DNA from: Pyrocephalus nanus
Lineage: Eukaryota; Chordata; Aves; Passeriformes; Tyrannidae
DNA length: 64,000 bases
Direction of reading: 5' to 3'
Assembly: GCA_038380795.1 (NCBI GenBank)
Contig: CM076259.1
Location: 76,205,724 to 76,269,723 of the forward strand
Part shown: one piece after another, positions 34,195-47,342 of the stretch
Layout: the number at the start of each line of letters is the position of its first letter
Numbering within the stretch: position 1 is the first letter of the stretch
The notes under the pieces: generated by a model
Database searches by the model: none
Seen by the model: only the letters and a program-made list of their open reading frames with translations
What the model was told of the DNA's origin: nothing
Program-made: the position numbers and the translations under genes

Positions 34195-34735
34195 GATGTT
34201 GTTCTGCCAAGACAACAGCTAGGATATGGAGTTCGGTTTTGGTATTTTTTCAAAAACTGTTGAAAAGATGGAGAGAGTTATGAAAAATGCAGTAAGTGAT
34301 TTTAGAACTGGAAAAGAATATTTTTTTTAATCTTATCAGAAAAAAAATTGAGGAGGGATTTGACTGGAGTATATAAATCCCTTTCCTGAGAGAAAACACT
34401 GAAGTGATCTTGAATTTAATGGAGAATGAAACTGGTTGGAATCTTAAACTAAGTCAATTCAGGACAGAAGTTAGATACTTTTTTTTTTTTTTAAGCAGTG
34501 AGAGGGATTGCCCATTCAAACTAACTACCATGCAATAGATTTTCTGTCTCCTCCTATTGTAAGATCAAGACTAGATATTCTCTAGAAGTTATGCATTAGT
34601 CAAACACAAATTATCCTTTCATCAAACAGAAGTTATTGGGCTCCATACAGAATTAATTGGATGATGAAATAATAGGTCTAACATACTGCAGATCAAATTT
34701 TATGATCTAATAGTTCATTTTGGCAGTAGAATCTA
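34195..34735 (+). mobile_element. old CR1 LINE fragment
   Basis: Plus-strand, collinear with the 3' part of ancient sauropsid CR1. It has a 'GGAGGGATTTGACTGGAGTA' block, 'GAAACTGGTTGGAATCTTAA', 'AATTCAGGACAGAAGTTAGA', an AAGCAGTGAGAGGGATTGCC block, 'CAGAAGTTATTGGGCTCCAT', and a final TTTTATGATCTAATAGTTCA block. Heavily diverged, with a T12 insertion near 34480, and no open frame. Confidence 0.7.
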
Positions 34736-37700
34736 AATGTATATGTGTGGATGTGTATCTGCAAGATTATATTTCTTAGGATCATGGAGTGTGTTGGTTT
34801 TGATTATAGCACTCTCCATCAACTCTTAAATTCCCATCTCCTATATCAGGTCATGTCTAAGTTCTTTCCATGCTATCCTCCTAATTAGCTGCACAAGCAC
34901 ACTTCAAATTCAATATACACTCTATGCTGTAAATGTAATAATTCCTGTAAACACTGTATGTGTTGTAGCACCCCATCAGTTTTGAGCAGTCAGCCCTCAC
35001 AATACAACTATTCCCTTTAAGGAAGTTCTTGATTCTATTGAATAATATGGGAAGGACACTGAAGCACTCAGAGGCTCTGATTTTGAACAAACTCCTCATT
35101 CAGAACTATTTGTTCAGAAGAACCAGTGCTGAAGTTGAATGAGAGATTTTGCTTCTGTTTGTTCATGCAAATTCATCTTTACACATTAATTCCATATTTC
35201 AGCTGCTTATCTAGCCTGCCTCATCTCACACTCTGTGCAGCTCATCTGAAAGCAGTGATGACACAAATGATCTTTTACAAATTTTTAGTATTCAGCTATA
35301 TAAATATATTTAGATATCTGATGTCTGAAGAACTCTCAGATAGTAACTCCTAGATATGACTTGATGTCTTAAGATTTATGACTAAGGAGATTTTGCTTGG
35401 GAACATCTACATACACATTTACAAAACCAGGCAGTGAACTGCAGAGCTGCAGACATGTCTGACTTCAGTAAAAAGCAAGATAATTACTCTAGTTTCGTCC
35501 AAGCTGACCAAGCATAACCCATGCGTCAAGACTTCTTTCTCCATCCAGGCCTGCATGTGAGAAAGTACTAGTGATCATCTCATCCCTAATGACCTTGACT
35601 GGAGTCTATTCACAGATCAGTTATTACGACTACTCCTGCAGAAATGATAGATGTAACCTGGGCTACTCTGTACATATGGTATGTATACCAGGACTACAGT
35701 GATGGAAAATAGAGAAGATAGATATAAATATAGATGCAGTGTATTATTAAAACTTCCGCATGATCCTCCTACTGCAATACATTCACTGCAGAGTTGGCAG
35801 GTTCACTTGACAATGATGTTGTGATCAATAAACATTTTTAGGTCATGGAGTAGTAGAGGTATTCCTCAGGATAAGCTCATGACAGAGCTGGAAGATTAAT
35901 CTACAAACTGATTGGCAGGTAGACAAACTTTTTGTCGGAGAATACTAACAGAGATTATCTGCTTTGTAATTAGAGATGTGATTGAAACACATGTAGGCAT
36001 TTCTGAGTCATATTCTTGACTTCAGTAACTTCAGGTGGGACCCGAATTACCTACTGCCTACTGTCAGGAGATGAGTGGCTGATGCCTTTTTCTGCAGTAC
36101 CTCAAATTTCTCATACATTGGGCTTGGGGAGCTCTCCAAAGACAAAGTATTAAAAGAAATGAAACCATTTATAAATTCCTCAATACTTTACTAGCAAGTC
36201 TGAGGCAGAGGGTTTGAAACTCTTTCTAAGCTCCCTCTGATGGGTGGCCACTGATTTGAGAATACTGAGCAGGCTAGTATGAGACTTGGGAGCAGCTCCT
36301 CAATTTCATGATATTTACATTTTCTTTTGGCCCCCTTGATTCCAGCTAGCCCAAGAAATGTAAATACCCATAATTGCAATAAAGCAGGGTTGGAGGCATA
36401 TGAACATTCTTGACAGGGTTCTGCAGTGGTTGAACTAATTACTCAGGAGAAATGTTTAAAAATGGATGGAGTAGAAGGTATCCTGATGTTATAGTCCTTC
36501 CTAGGGGTCAATTCCTCCTTAGGGAAATATTTAAATCAAAAGGATTAAACAGAAGTCAGCTGGAGGGAAAAACACAATCAGAAATTCAATAAAACCCTTT
36601 CAAATTGAGTACCAAATACGTTTGTTTTCAGAACTAATGCACTGGGAAAGAAATACTAAAATTCAATAGACAGCTAAGATGATAAAATAATACAACCAGA
36701 AAATGAATACTTTATATCAAATCAATAAATTTATTACTGAAGTGCAAAGTCCTCTTAAATAAACACTTTCCAAAATAATTTGGTGCAGTTAAATTATCTG
36801 TGGAATGTTTTCCTGTTCCAGGCCATTTACCATGGGCTCTTGCAAATCCCAGTTTCAAAGGACAGTAGGTGATATTCTTGATCTCTGATGATCAGAGAGC
36901 CTGAAGCATCTGAAAAGCAGTTACCAGAATGAAGGACTGCTTAATACCTTTAAATAAGGAAAAGATTGACTTCTTAAAATGACAGATACCTCATTGAAAA
37001 CCTTTACAGAACAAGAAAATAGTCTGTTAGCAGAATTTTTGTTTGGATGTCAAGTAGCTTTGTATTACTGGCAAACTACGTTATTCTACACAAATCTCTT
37101 CATTGAGCAGTTAATGAGTGGAAGGTGGTAGAATTTAGTCCTCTTACAGAACCATGAGAGGCTCTAGCTAAGGCCATGCTGCAGGCATTCCTGTGCATAC
37201 ATGTAATAGGGAAAAGCCCTCCAAAAGGAGGGTTTGCAGCTACTCTAGACGAGATGTCGTCACGGTTTGCCAGAGTGCAGGGCCAGATCATGTGGCCCGT
37301 GATCAGCCTATGAAAATATGTCAGGGGAAGGAATTAGCCACCCACAAAAAGCAGACAGGCAGAAGGCTGCTGCCTGTAAGGATCTCATAAGTTTTGTGCA
37401 CAGATTTAAACCTAATCCATGAGGTTTTTGCACTGGAAATGTCTTTGGCATTCTCAGACCTGTCAATACTCATGACAGCTCCACAAATGCTGGCACAGTC
37501 TGAAGCTGGGAAAAAGCAAGGCTTAATTTGTCATTTTATAGATAGGAAACTGGAGCACATACAAATGAGGGGTGCAATTCACAAGCCTAAATATAAGCAT
37601 CTACTGCCACTGTAAACATCTGAAGGTATGCAAAATGTCTACATTTTGCAGATGCAGATGGGGGCTGGCAGATGCAGGCAGGACCTACAGGAGGTCCACA

Positions 37701-38039
37701 GTCTGACAGGGCAGAGCTGGAGGCTGAGCAGTATAGCAAACAGGAACTAAAAATGGCTTTATGTTTAGAAACCTGAACTACTCTCAGAATCATTGTTCCT
37801 GGACTGAATATCTACTGCAGTGCAGGAATTTGGAAGCAGTTTTTTTGTGAGATGATTCATTTGCTTTCATGTCTACACTTCCAAAATATGCATAATTCAA
37901 GTACTCTTTACCATATCATGTGATGGACATGTCTATTCCCTTCTGTCCAACATAGAGGAACATTTCTGAGAAAATCAGAATTGGAGAGGTTCCTCAGACT
38001 TGGACCTTAATGTAATAGAGGAAATCCATTTATAGACAA
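34736..38039. other. AT-rich gene-desert sequence, nothing firm
   Basis: No gene or repeat family recognised. Octamer ATGCAAAT at 35165-35172 beside TTAATTCC. The longest open frames are about 75 codons and look random. Confidence 0.5.
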
Positions 38040-38520
38040 CTGAAGCTTTACGTATTTGTAAATATGTAAAATGAGTTAATTGCATAAACAATCAATATCA
38101 TGTGATTTCAAATCAAGGGGGTAAAAAAATTGCAAATTTAGTCCTTCTAAAGCCAAGTTATTTCCTCCCTATAATGTCCTTTATGTGAGAATTTCTTGAG
38201 CTTGGGAAATCCCATCAGGATCAGTTCAGCTAAAATATTTCCTTTCCAACCCATTCAAATTGCTGTCTATTAAATGACTTTGTGGCTTCCTGACACTGTA
38301 GGCAGCTTAGTTGAAAATTTGATTAAGCAAAATAATTGCCTGTTGTACGGCAAGAATGTGAGGTTTTGTGAGAGAGCTGATTTTTTGTCATTCATCTCTG
38401 TCAGGCCACTGCGTTTTGATGCACATTTGAATTTATGTCATTGCTGACAAATCAGTCCCTGCCCATCCTTGGCTTTATCATATTTTTCCATTGATATTTG
38501 TGAGAAAATAAAAAAGATCT
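38040..38520. promoter_or_regulatory. candidate conserved non-coding element
   Basis: Repeat-free block with GAGTTAATTGCATAAACAAT near 38073-38092, TTGATTAAGCAAAATAATTG near 38319-38338, and GCTGACAAATCAGTCC near 38443-38458 (TGACAAATCA recalls TALE-homeodomain sites). Dense homeodomain-like motifs; conservation not tested. Confidence 0.28.
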
Positions 38521-39681
38521 TAAAGTTTCTTAAGGACAAGATCCGCAGTTCCAGTATCAGCTCTGGGTGATCTCTAACTACATATCACTAGTAAGGATTT
38601 AGCCAATTGAGTTGTTATAGCTTAACTAAAATAGCTCCAGCAAAGTTGGAGGGTAATATCAGCTTTCAAACAAGATAGGAGATATCTCTCAGAGATGTGG
38701 AGAGCAGCTCTCCTCATTGAGTCCTATCCTATCACACAGTGTAGCGTAACCAGAAGCTTTGACTTGGGAGAAACCCATGAATTCAGTGAGGTGTCAGAGC
38801 TGGACACAAAACATGGATGGTAGCTTTTGGTTAACTGCTCCATTAGTGCTGTGTGGGACAGTGCCATGCACCTCTGCAGTTCCAGCACTACACTGCATTC
38901 TCAGGAGGCAGCTTTGGACAGCTTTTCTCACCTCCCAAACCAGACTGCTGTTGAGTTCACGGGCACGAACTCGCGTAAGACCAAATAGTCAGTCAAGGAA
39001 TGGTAGTCAGGAAGGAAATAAGAGGGAGGGAGAAGTACGAAGGAAGAACCCTGTTGCACCAACAACCAGAAATGAGTAAAAGGAGACCACTGTATCATGA
39101 CACAACATCAGTGTACAAAACCAAACACATTTGGTTTTTATGGTGTTACAGGGGTTTGTGTTGTTGATGAACATTATTCTGTCTGCAGTTAGCGTGATCA
39201 TCTCGGGTGTAAAATCCTTATGTCACCCAGTACTCTTCAGTATTTAATTGGAAAATATGTTTTGATATTTCAAGTTCGTTAGTTTTAGGGATCCACTGGC
39301 TGACAAGGTATTTCTGTTGACCAAAAGGTAGGTTTCAAAACTTGGCGATATAAGTAAGCTAGTTGGTCTTAATAGTGTTATCAATAGGTTTTTCATCTTG
39401 ACTAACATTTGAAATCCAGGTTCAATGATATGTCTGATTTACAAATACAGATGACACTTCACGAGAAAAATTGAGAATAAGACAAAATGTTATAGACAGT
39501 GTTCCAAACGAAGTCAGTAGTTAACCACCAGTGTCTGCACAAGTGTCAAGCATCAATGGATAAGACATATACTTCTAAGTGATCTGTAGTCCTGAAGGAT
39601 TAGGAATTTTCAAATCTCATTCTTGGATAAACATTGTATTAGAAATACTGAGATGCACTTCCAAGGCATTTGCAATACCTT
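38521..39681. other. intergenic stretch, nothing recognised
   Basis: A 106-codon open frame at 38759-39079 has no recognisable domain and is taken as chance. No mobile element identified. Confidence 0.5.
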
Positions 39682-40012
39682 GGAAGATCACAGGAAAAAG
39701 AGGCTGGAAGGGGCTTTGAGAGGACATCTACTCACTCTGCCCCCTCAAGGCAATATAAACTGTACCTGTGATATTCCTGACAGACACTTGTCGAACCTGT
39801 TCTTGAAAAAAACACCAGTGATAGAGATCCTTCATCTTCCCTAGGCAATCTGTTCCAAGGCTTAACGAGAAAGTTTTTCCTAATGACTATCCTAAATCCC
39901 CTTTGCAGAAATTTAAGCTCATCAATTCTTGTCCTATCTACCAGGGACACGAAGAACAGATTATTCCCTGCCTGTGTGAATACACTTCAAAATTATGAAA
40001 ATTTCTGGCTTC
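39682..40012 (-). mobile_element. old CR1 LINE 3' region (antisense)
   Basis: Reads as the reverse complement of an ancient CR1 3' region. On the plus strand it has 'GAGGCTGGAAGGGGCTTTGA', 'CAGACACTTGTCGAACCTGT', 'CTAGGCAATCTGTTCCAAGG', 'AGTTTTTCCTAATGACTATC', 'AATTTAAGCTCATCAATTCT', then TTGTCCTATCT. The order is correct and continuous, so the insertion is on the minus strand. A chance 87-codon plus frame overlaps its end. Confidence 0.85.
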
Positions 40013-43000
40013 ATTCCCCTGAGATAGGCCTTGCAATTTCAGGAGGTAAAAGGAGACTGGAAAGAAAAGAAGAAGTCAGGAAGCAGGAAAGAGCAAGTGT
40101 AGAGGCGCAGGATTTCATACCTATAAACTGCTATATGCAGATATAAAAGTGATGTATTATGGATGTACATTTTATGAACTAAGGTGCTAGAAATCAGTGA
40201 GTAAGAGAGCAGTCTAAGACTGCAAACAGCCATGGGAAAACTTCTGATTTTTGGCAGGGATCATATCAGGACCACAAAGACAAAACTTGTTAGCAGGTCT
40301 TGGTTGTCTGCCTCAAAGGCTGGTCCTGCTGTCAGTTTCACTCTGCAAAGTGGCAGGTGGTTTCTGACTTTGTTTTGAGGTCTTGGCACGAGGGCAAATT
40401 TGAAACAGAGAAATTATTTTTATCACATTGGGTAATAATAAGATACATCTCTGATAGCAAAGTAATTTGAACCAGTAGGAGCAGTCTGATAGGGTAAACC
40501 AGTTGGTGTTGAGGACCCCATATCCACACTGTGCTTTTCAGAGAAGGTGATTCTGGATTAGCTGCAGCACCAGCCCTGGGACTGAATGCCTCTAAGAAGT
40601 GGGAACACTGTATGTGCACTTCTGGAGAACACCTCCTGGTGTTTTCCTAACAGGAATACAGCTGATGAATGCCAGTGTGTGATGTGAACCAAGTGAACCA
40701 CCATCCAACGAGTGAAGACAGCTAGGAAATCCACTTCGTAAGTGCAGTTTTGATTTGAAATAAAATGCTAATTTCTTGCTAGGTCAAGAAAGTGCCAAGT
40801 TTTGCTCTGTATACCATTTCAACAAACAATGTCAGGGCCCAATTTGATATTAAGCCTCAAAACTAGTTACTCAAAGAGTTTCCCTAACCAATACAAGCTT
40901 CAATCCGTGTGACAGTTTTTACTTTAAACCCCTGGATTTTCAGGGCCAGATAGTACATATTCTGCAGTTAATATATCCATTTATGGAGTTCCCATCCTTC
41001 TCTTTCCTCCCAGCCACTGCTTGATCCCTCATTTTTGCTTACATACTTGTTTATGAGCTGTGAACTTTATCTGGATTCTGGAGGACAATGGGAGAGCAGA
41101 TCAAAATGGCCAGAGTGAGTGCGGAGACAGTAACTGCATCATCATCACAAGTGAAGAAAAAGTTGTGAATCTTCAGTCTTGGGAAATGATGGAACTTGCC
41201 AACAAATATCTGTCTGAACCATAGGACTGGCAAACAACCATTGATTCTTCTGTAGTTATTTTTCTGCTGCCCCCAAAAGTGAGAAGATAGCTTACAGAAG
41301 GCATAGAGTGAGGGAGATCACCCTAAGGGATTGCTTTTGCTGGATAGACAAGAGAGGAAAAGCAGTGTGGGTGATGAAGAGAAAACTACGGGGATCCAGG
41401 CAAGATGATGAAGCCTTCGAAAGGATTGTAGTGTTGACTCCAGAAGAATGGATGACAGAAAGGCAGATAATGGAGGCTGTTTGGAAGCAGTCTCTAGCCC
41501 TAATACCGCTTTTCTGGTATTTCTTCCATACTTCAAACACAATTGTATAGTCATTTGAGCCAGAACAGAGAACAACTTTTTGCCCTACTCAATTTTCATC
41601 CCGGTCACTGTCCTGGTCTGCTTCACTGTGTGACCACACAAATGATCAGTGGAGGATGGGGTTTAGGAGAAGGAGCAGAGGACCATCTGAGTCATCATGG
41701 CCACCTGAAAACCTCTGTGAAAGCTTTGTGCAGACAAAACTGAGGGAAATGCAAGCCAAACTGACTAAGATGAATGACAGTGTTATTCATCCCTGTGGTT
41801 TGGAAAGCACTTAGCATGATTTAAAATGAAAGAAATGTCCAAATATAGAGACCTGTTTTGATCTCACTGGACACAAATCTCCTTTAAAGGCAGGATGAAA
41901 TTCATTTTACCTGTCTTCAGTTATCTAAAAGTAAAATGTCTAAGCCAGTCACCCCAGGCTCCCCGGGTATTCCATCAGGAGAAAGAGGTATTTCCAGAGG
42001 GTAATTGATCCCTCCTTAAGGTGGATATCTGACACAGGTCGCTTAATTTTCTTTCAAGTTCCAGTTTCTCCCCATTGTCAAAAAAAAAGTAGGGTGGCTA
42101 ACTCAGACTTAGATGATGAATTTTTAGTTGTGTAAAAGTAGGTGAGTTGAGTCCCATCCTAGGGAACCTCACCATTTGGGTACCACTGCAGAGTCATATG
42201 GTCACAGTTGCATTTAACTTACATGGCCAAAGTACTAAGTGGCTTGCATATAAGTAAGGCTTCATAGGTCAATGAGCAAAATTCTCTTACTCCAAGGCAG
42301 TAGGAGTCAGTCAATAATGAGAAACTATTTCTAAGATGGCCTAATAATTCTTCCCACCACGAACTTCTGATTTGTGATCTATTTTTTACCAGGATCTTTA
42401 TCTTAAATCAAAGGAAGGGTTGAGCTTGGTGTGAGTCATCTCAGTGCCTCACCAAACATAGTAACAATTTGAACTTCTTAAAATTTGTAACAGATGTTAT
42501 GATTTAATAATGTAATAGAAATCATTGCAATCAGGTATATACTTTAAAAAAGCTTTTAACACTTGTATGTGGACTTCCTTGTTTATTCAGTTGTGGCGTC
42601 TCATCATTCTGTTCAGCTGTAAATATTTTATTACATGTCATTTATTTCTGTAATGCATAAATGCTTTTGTCATACTCCAGTCAGGTTCTGTCATGATAAG
42701 AACAAGAATTCAGATCATTTTTCCCCATAAAACTGAGTATGATTTTTCTCAGTTTTACCAACAAGCTACAACTCTCCCAAATCCAGGCACTATATAAAAT
42801 TTCCTTGTTTTCACTAATAGTCTCACTAATGTTTATATCAATAAACATTGCAGTTTTCTATACCAAAAAAAGACTCATTTTGAATCTTCCTGCTCCTCAG
42901 AGACTCGCTCTGCATCCTGCCAGTGTGCTGATGCAACATCACATTCTGTGTCATGAGATGCCCCATTACACTGGGTCTGTGGTAAAGCAGAATCAGTGTC

Positions 43001-43076
43001 CTAAGAAGAAAAAGGACATGAACATACATGAATGATGCCCAATACACTTCTTTCTCTAGCTGTTTACGTAAGCATT

Positions 43077-43101
43077 AAAAAAAAAAAAAAAAAAAAAAAA
43101 A
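43077..43101. repeat. A25 homopolymer
   Basis: 25 consecutive A on the plus strand. No element recognised immediately upstream that would make it a retroposon tail. Confidence 0.9.
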
Positions 43102-45632
43102 GGCAAAACAATATCATTCTTATCTTTAAGCAGCAGATACTTTACATAGAGTTCCCTCCCATATAATGGTATGATTTATAAACTAAATCACATCCACACA
43201 AAATCATATCCACATTAAATCACATCCAGTGTAACTGGCATTTAGGGTGTCTGACTCCTAAGTGAAAGATGTGTCATGGAGTTATTGTCTTACCCAGGGG
43301 AATAAAAAAATTACTGAGAGTTAATCAGATAGCTAGCAAATTGTGCCAAGCTCACCAGGAGCCGTAGTAGGTATTACTATATGTAGGGGAAAAATAAAAA
43401 AGGAACAAACTGGGGTAAAAGTTTCAGTGAGCAGCTCCGGGGTATTTTCTCCTCCTGTGGGTTTTTTTGTTTTTGCTTTAAAGCTACAAAAGCCAATCTT
43501 CGCTCAGGAAACAGCATTTTTTGTTTACATGTGATGAGTTTGTCTTTTGACAGTTTTTCTCTTTAATCAGAATTTGACTCTATCACAACAAATGGCATTT
43601 GTGTTCTTCTGATCAAAGAGCTAGACAAGATATAATTAGAAATACTTTAGCTGACCTTTCATAAACCATGATCCCCAACAAAATTGTTCAGAATCACATT
43701 AAAAATGGTCTTACATCTTTTGTGGCTACAGACAAGATTACAGGATACTTTTATTTTAGAATAATTACACAGTGACCTTCAGTGTTATTTGCAAAGGTCA
43801 TATTCTCTTCACATACCCTTGATTTGCTTTCAGTTTTCCCTTTTGTCCCACCAGACATAAATTTAGCAAAGGAAGAAGAAAGAGAGAGTATTTTTTCTGT
43901 GGTTGAAAACTGAAGAAGATAGTTCAAAGTCCCCATAGGCACTCAGAGGGCTGTGGGCTATGATAGGCTATTTTCTACCATTTAGCTCCTGTATTATCAC
44001 TACTCCTTTTTCTTCATTATTCTCCACTTATCACATGCAGCATCACTACAGAGCCCAAATAGAGAGTTGTAATTACCCAGCTGCCACCTGATAGTACCCC
44101 TTCTATCATCTTTATCTCACAAGGCCTTGCTGTTTCATCATTGGATAAAACTTGCCCATGGCAATGCCTGTGATAGCACATCTCAGAGATACATTTAAAG
44201 TTTACTCATTTATCGCAGAAAAATGCTGAACCCATGCAATTATTAGATACACTTGCCAATTTATTTGTTCAGTAAGGCTACTTTAACTCCTTTTTTTATC
44301 AGCTATTTGTTCTGTTCTTCTTGAAAACACTGAGGTCACCATTGGGCATAGAGGTGAAATAGAAAATTTCTAAGCTATCCAGACAGAAGGCAGCCCAGAC
44401 ACTCATTGATAAAAACAGACCTATGCTTTCCCTGGCTATGTGTTGTTAAATACCTGTATTTTGTGTATATTTTTTTTCTTGTATCACCCCATGAAGCTAA
44501 CTTGTGGGTCACATGGCTTGAGCATCCCATGCTCCCAAAGTAGATTTCATGCACTGTGCCAGGACTGTCAGGTCCAATCCAGAAATACCACATTTGGGAA
44601 ATAGGTAACCTGCTGACAAGCGTAAAAACTGAGCGTAAAAATGTGAGGACATAATATTAAATTTATCCAGATGCAATTGCTCTATGAGTAGTCAGCATCT
44701 GCTCTGGCCTGCATGTCTGAGTCTGATAGTTTAAATTGGTATTTTACTCTGGGATCAATGCACATTTCCTGTCCTTTAAAGAGAAATAAAATATAGGAAA
44801 TGGGAGAACTGAGAGTAAATGAGAGTTAAAAAAAAAAAGCACTGGAATCCCAGCACCAAGACATCCCAGCAACTCCTCAGGATTCCCTTGGACCAGCCAG
44901 CCTCAGAGCAGCTTGGCTTGGGCATGATCCTATCTCCATGCAGGAAGGCCTGCGTATGCCCATCCAATTGAACCCCACTTGTCCCCAAGGCAAGGAAGGC
45001 AAAGCAGGGTGAGCCTGTCTGGCTCCATGCATATCCAGGTACCTAAAGTTGGTCTTACCCTAGTACAGAGGTGACAGCTCCTTTCTTGAATCCCAGCTGG
45101 CCCAAACAGCAGCAGAGCAATACTACATAAGAGTCAATAAACTTGGCTAGATCTAGCAGGTTCTGCATCCCAACGTCCATGGTTTATCAGCCACCTGGAT
45201 AAACCACCCACGGGTGGTTGAGAGGTGTTGGGAGAACAAGAAACCTATGAATGGGAGTCAGAGAACCCAGAAAATTTAGAAGAGCATTGCCCAAGCTAGT
45301 GAGAGGCAAATTTGGGGAAGGGAGGTGTGGCAGAGCTGCTGCTCGGCGAGGGCATTTCTTCACAGCCAGTGAGAGACATCTGCCTCCCTATGGGCTTCTG
45401 CCATGGGATGTTACTTCTGAAGCTGGGGGCTTCAGCCAGGACAATCCTCTCTGGAGACAAATCTGGTAGGAACTTCCCTGCTCTGTTTTCTGTTGTTGCC
45501 ATCAACAGCCCTGTGCCTAGGATGATCTCCGAGGAGTGAAAGGCCTGCCATCATGCTGTCACCACAGGTGATTTGGAGAGGTATGAAAGTAATCAACCTA
45601 ACCATTGGATTTTTATTTCATAGTTGCATATT

Positions 45633-45654
45633 AAAAAAAAAAAAAAAAAAAAAA
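45633..45654. repeat. A22 homopolymer
   Basis: 22 consecutive A on the plus strand in otherwise unique sequence. Confidence 0.9.
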
Positions 45655-47185
45655 GTCTGACCTGTGCACTTCTCAGTTTCTGGTTTGTAAGTGGCAAAAT
45701 CACAGAATTTCCTTGTTCTGGGGTAAAATGCTTTGAGACCTGGTCTTATTACTGGGATCACTTAGACTAACCACACTTTTCTGGCACTGCAGAGGGAAAG
45801 GGGATCTTGGAGATGTTCTGGAGATGATTGCCTGACATGACCTCTGTGAGATAAACACCAGGATCCCACTGAGTCTTCTATTCGCTTTCCAAACACTACA
45901 CACGTACCACACCCTGCAGAGAAATTCAGATAGCTTCAAACTTAGTGTGTTCATGAGAGAAGCCTGAAAAGTTTTCACAAAGCTCCCACCCACTTGAAAA
46001 AAAGAGAATGCCAGATAATTAGTGGAAACTGGCATTGAATATTGGCTCCACAAAGTATGTTATTTTCTCCCAGCCCCCAAATACCTCTGAACAGTGTTTG
46101 TGTGCATCCTGACACAAAATGACATACCATATCATGAATTTTTAACTAATATTTTATTGAGTTTGCATGCATTTCATAAATTTTTATTACTTCTTAGCAC
46201 TCAGCATTTTAGTATGGAGGTTACTATGGCAGTTACTAAAAAAAAAAACCAAAAAACAAACCAGAAACTATTGCTCTTTTAAAAGCAATACTTTTAATTA
46301 AGCAATGAATGTGTAGCTGAAACTGTGTGCCATGCAGTGAATAGTTGGCTTGCATAACTGTGTAAATGCTGAGAGAGAGACTGAGCAGCTCACAAGCCCT
46401 AAAAGGCCTTTATTGCAGGTACAGCAGTCATTTTACCATATACCATAGTTAATATTCAGGAAATAAAATTATAAGTATTATTTAAATATTTGGCTCCATT
46501 TAAGAAATTTTAATTTTGAAACAGAGCTGAACCAGATGCTGGCTTTCTTCAGTGAGCCAAAACCAGCATATGGTCTTCCAGATCTGGCTGCTCCCCCAAC
46601 CAGCACCACATATTTTTCTCTTTGAGGAAGGCAAACCCAAGAGGTAACATGTTCATCCTCTCCAGGCAAAGCTCCTCAGGATCTCAGCAGGAGGACATTT
46701 GTCTTTTCTTGGTTGACAACTATGACGAAAGACCTGGAGAAGTTTGTCGTTCAGGCTGCTGAACTACATGTTTATAAGGGCTAACTGATAGTGAGGAGCA
46801 GATTGTTATTTCCCTTACTTCCTCCCGTGCATGGAGAGCAGGATGGTGTTTTTCCAGATGCAAAAAGGTTTGAGTTGTCCCCTCCTTGCCAAGCATGAGC
46901 TTGGCTATATGGGATCAGAGAAGTGTTCTGTGGAAACAGAGGAGCTGGTTTATGCTCATGCTCCAGATCCACGGAAGAGAGGGAAAGCAGCATCACTTTC
47001 TGACTCCTTCAGACGTGTTTTGCAGCTGGGCTTGTATTCCCATGGCCTAGAAAGAGAAACCCTTGCAAAATTAACCCCACAAGTACTCCATTTCCAACTG
47101 CAATCCTGGCTCCAACAGCCCCCTACAGACCCACCAAAGACTCACACCTCAGGCCTTGGAGGTCAGTCCCTTTCTTGATGCTGAC

Positions 47186-47342
47186 TAGAGGAGTCACGAA
47201 CCCTGGAGGTATTTAAATGATGTGTGGATGTGGCCCTTCGGGACACAGTTTAGCTGTGGACTTGGCAATGCTGAGTTAATGGTTGGACTCTATGATCTTA
47301 AGGGTCTTTTTACCAACCTAAAAATCCTATGATTCTAAGATT
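47186..47342 (+). mobile_element. CR1 LINE 3' end, relatively well preserved
   Basis: Plus-strand avian CR1 3' terminus. It has 'CCCTGGAGGTATTTAAATGA', 'GTGTGGATGTGGCCCTTCGG', 'GGACTTGGCAATGCTGAGTT', 'GTTGGACTCTATGATCTTAA', then ATCCTATGATTCTAAGATT. Closest to consensus of the CR1 copies here, so probably the youngest. Strongly 5'-truncated (about 155 bases). Confidence 0.9.

Larger units (their letters stand above)
40013..47185. other. long gene-desert stretch with homopolymers
   Basis: No gene seen. A25 at 43077-43101, A22 at 45633-45654, short A-runs at 44827 and 46240, and a loose tandem of AAATCACATCCACA-like units at 43186-43231. Several 80-117-codon open frames (for example minus 45700-46053) carry no recognisable domain. 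Confidence 0.5.

Noticed and set aside
43077..43101. A25 run as a retroposon tail
   Set aside because: No element body, processed gene sequence or target duplication was recognised next to it.
45700..46053. 117-codon minus-strand open frame
   Set aside because: No family recognised and no neighbouring segments that would extend it, unlike the 13.7-16.3 kb block.
46831..47178. 115-codon plus-strand open frame
   Set aside because: No recognisable domain and directly abuts a CR1 3' end; judged a chance open frame.
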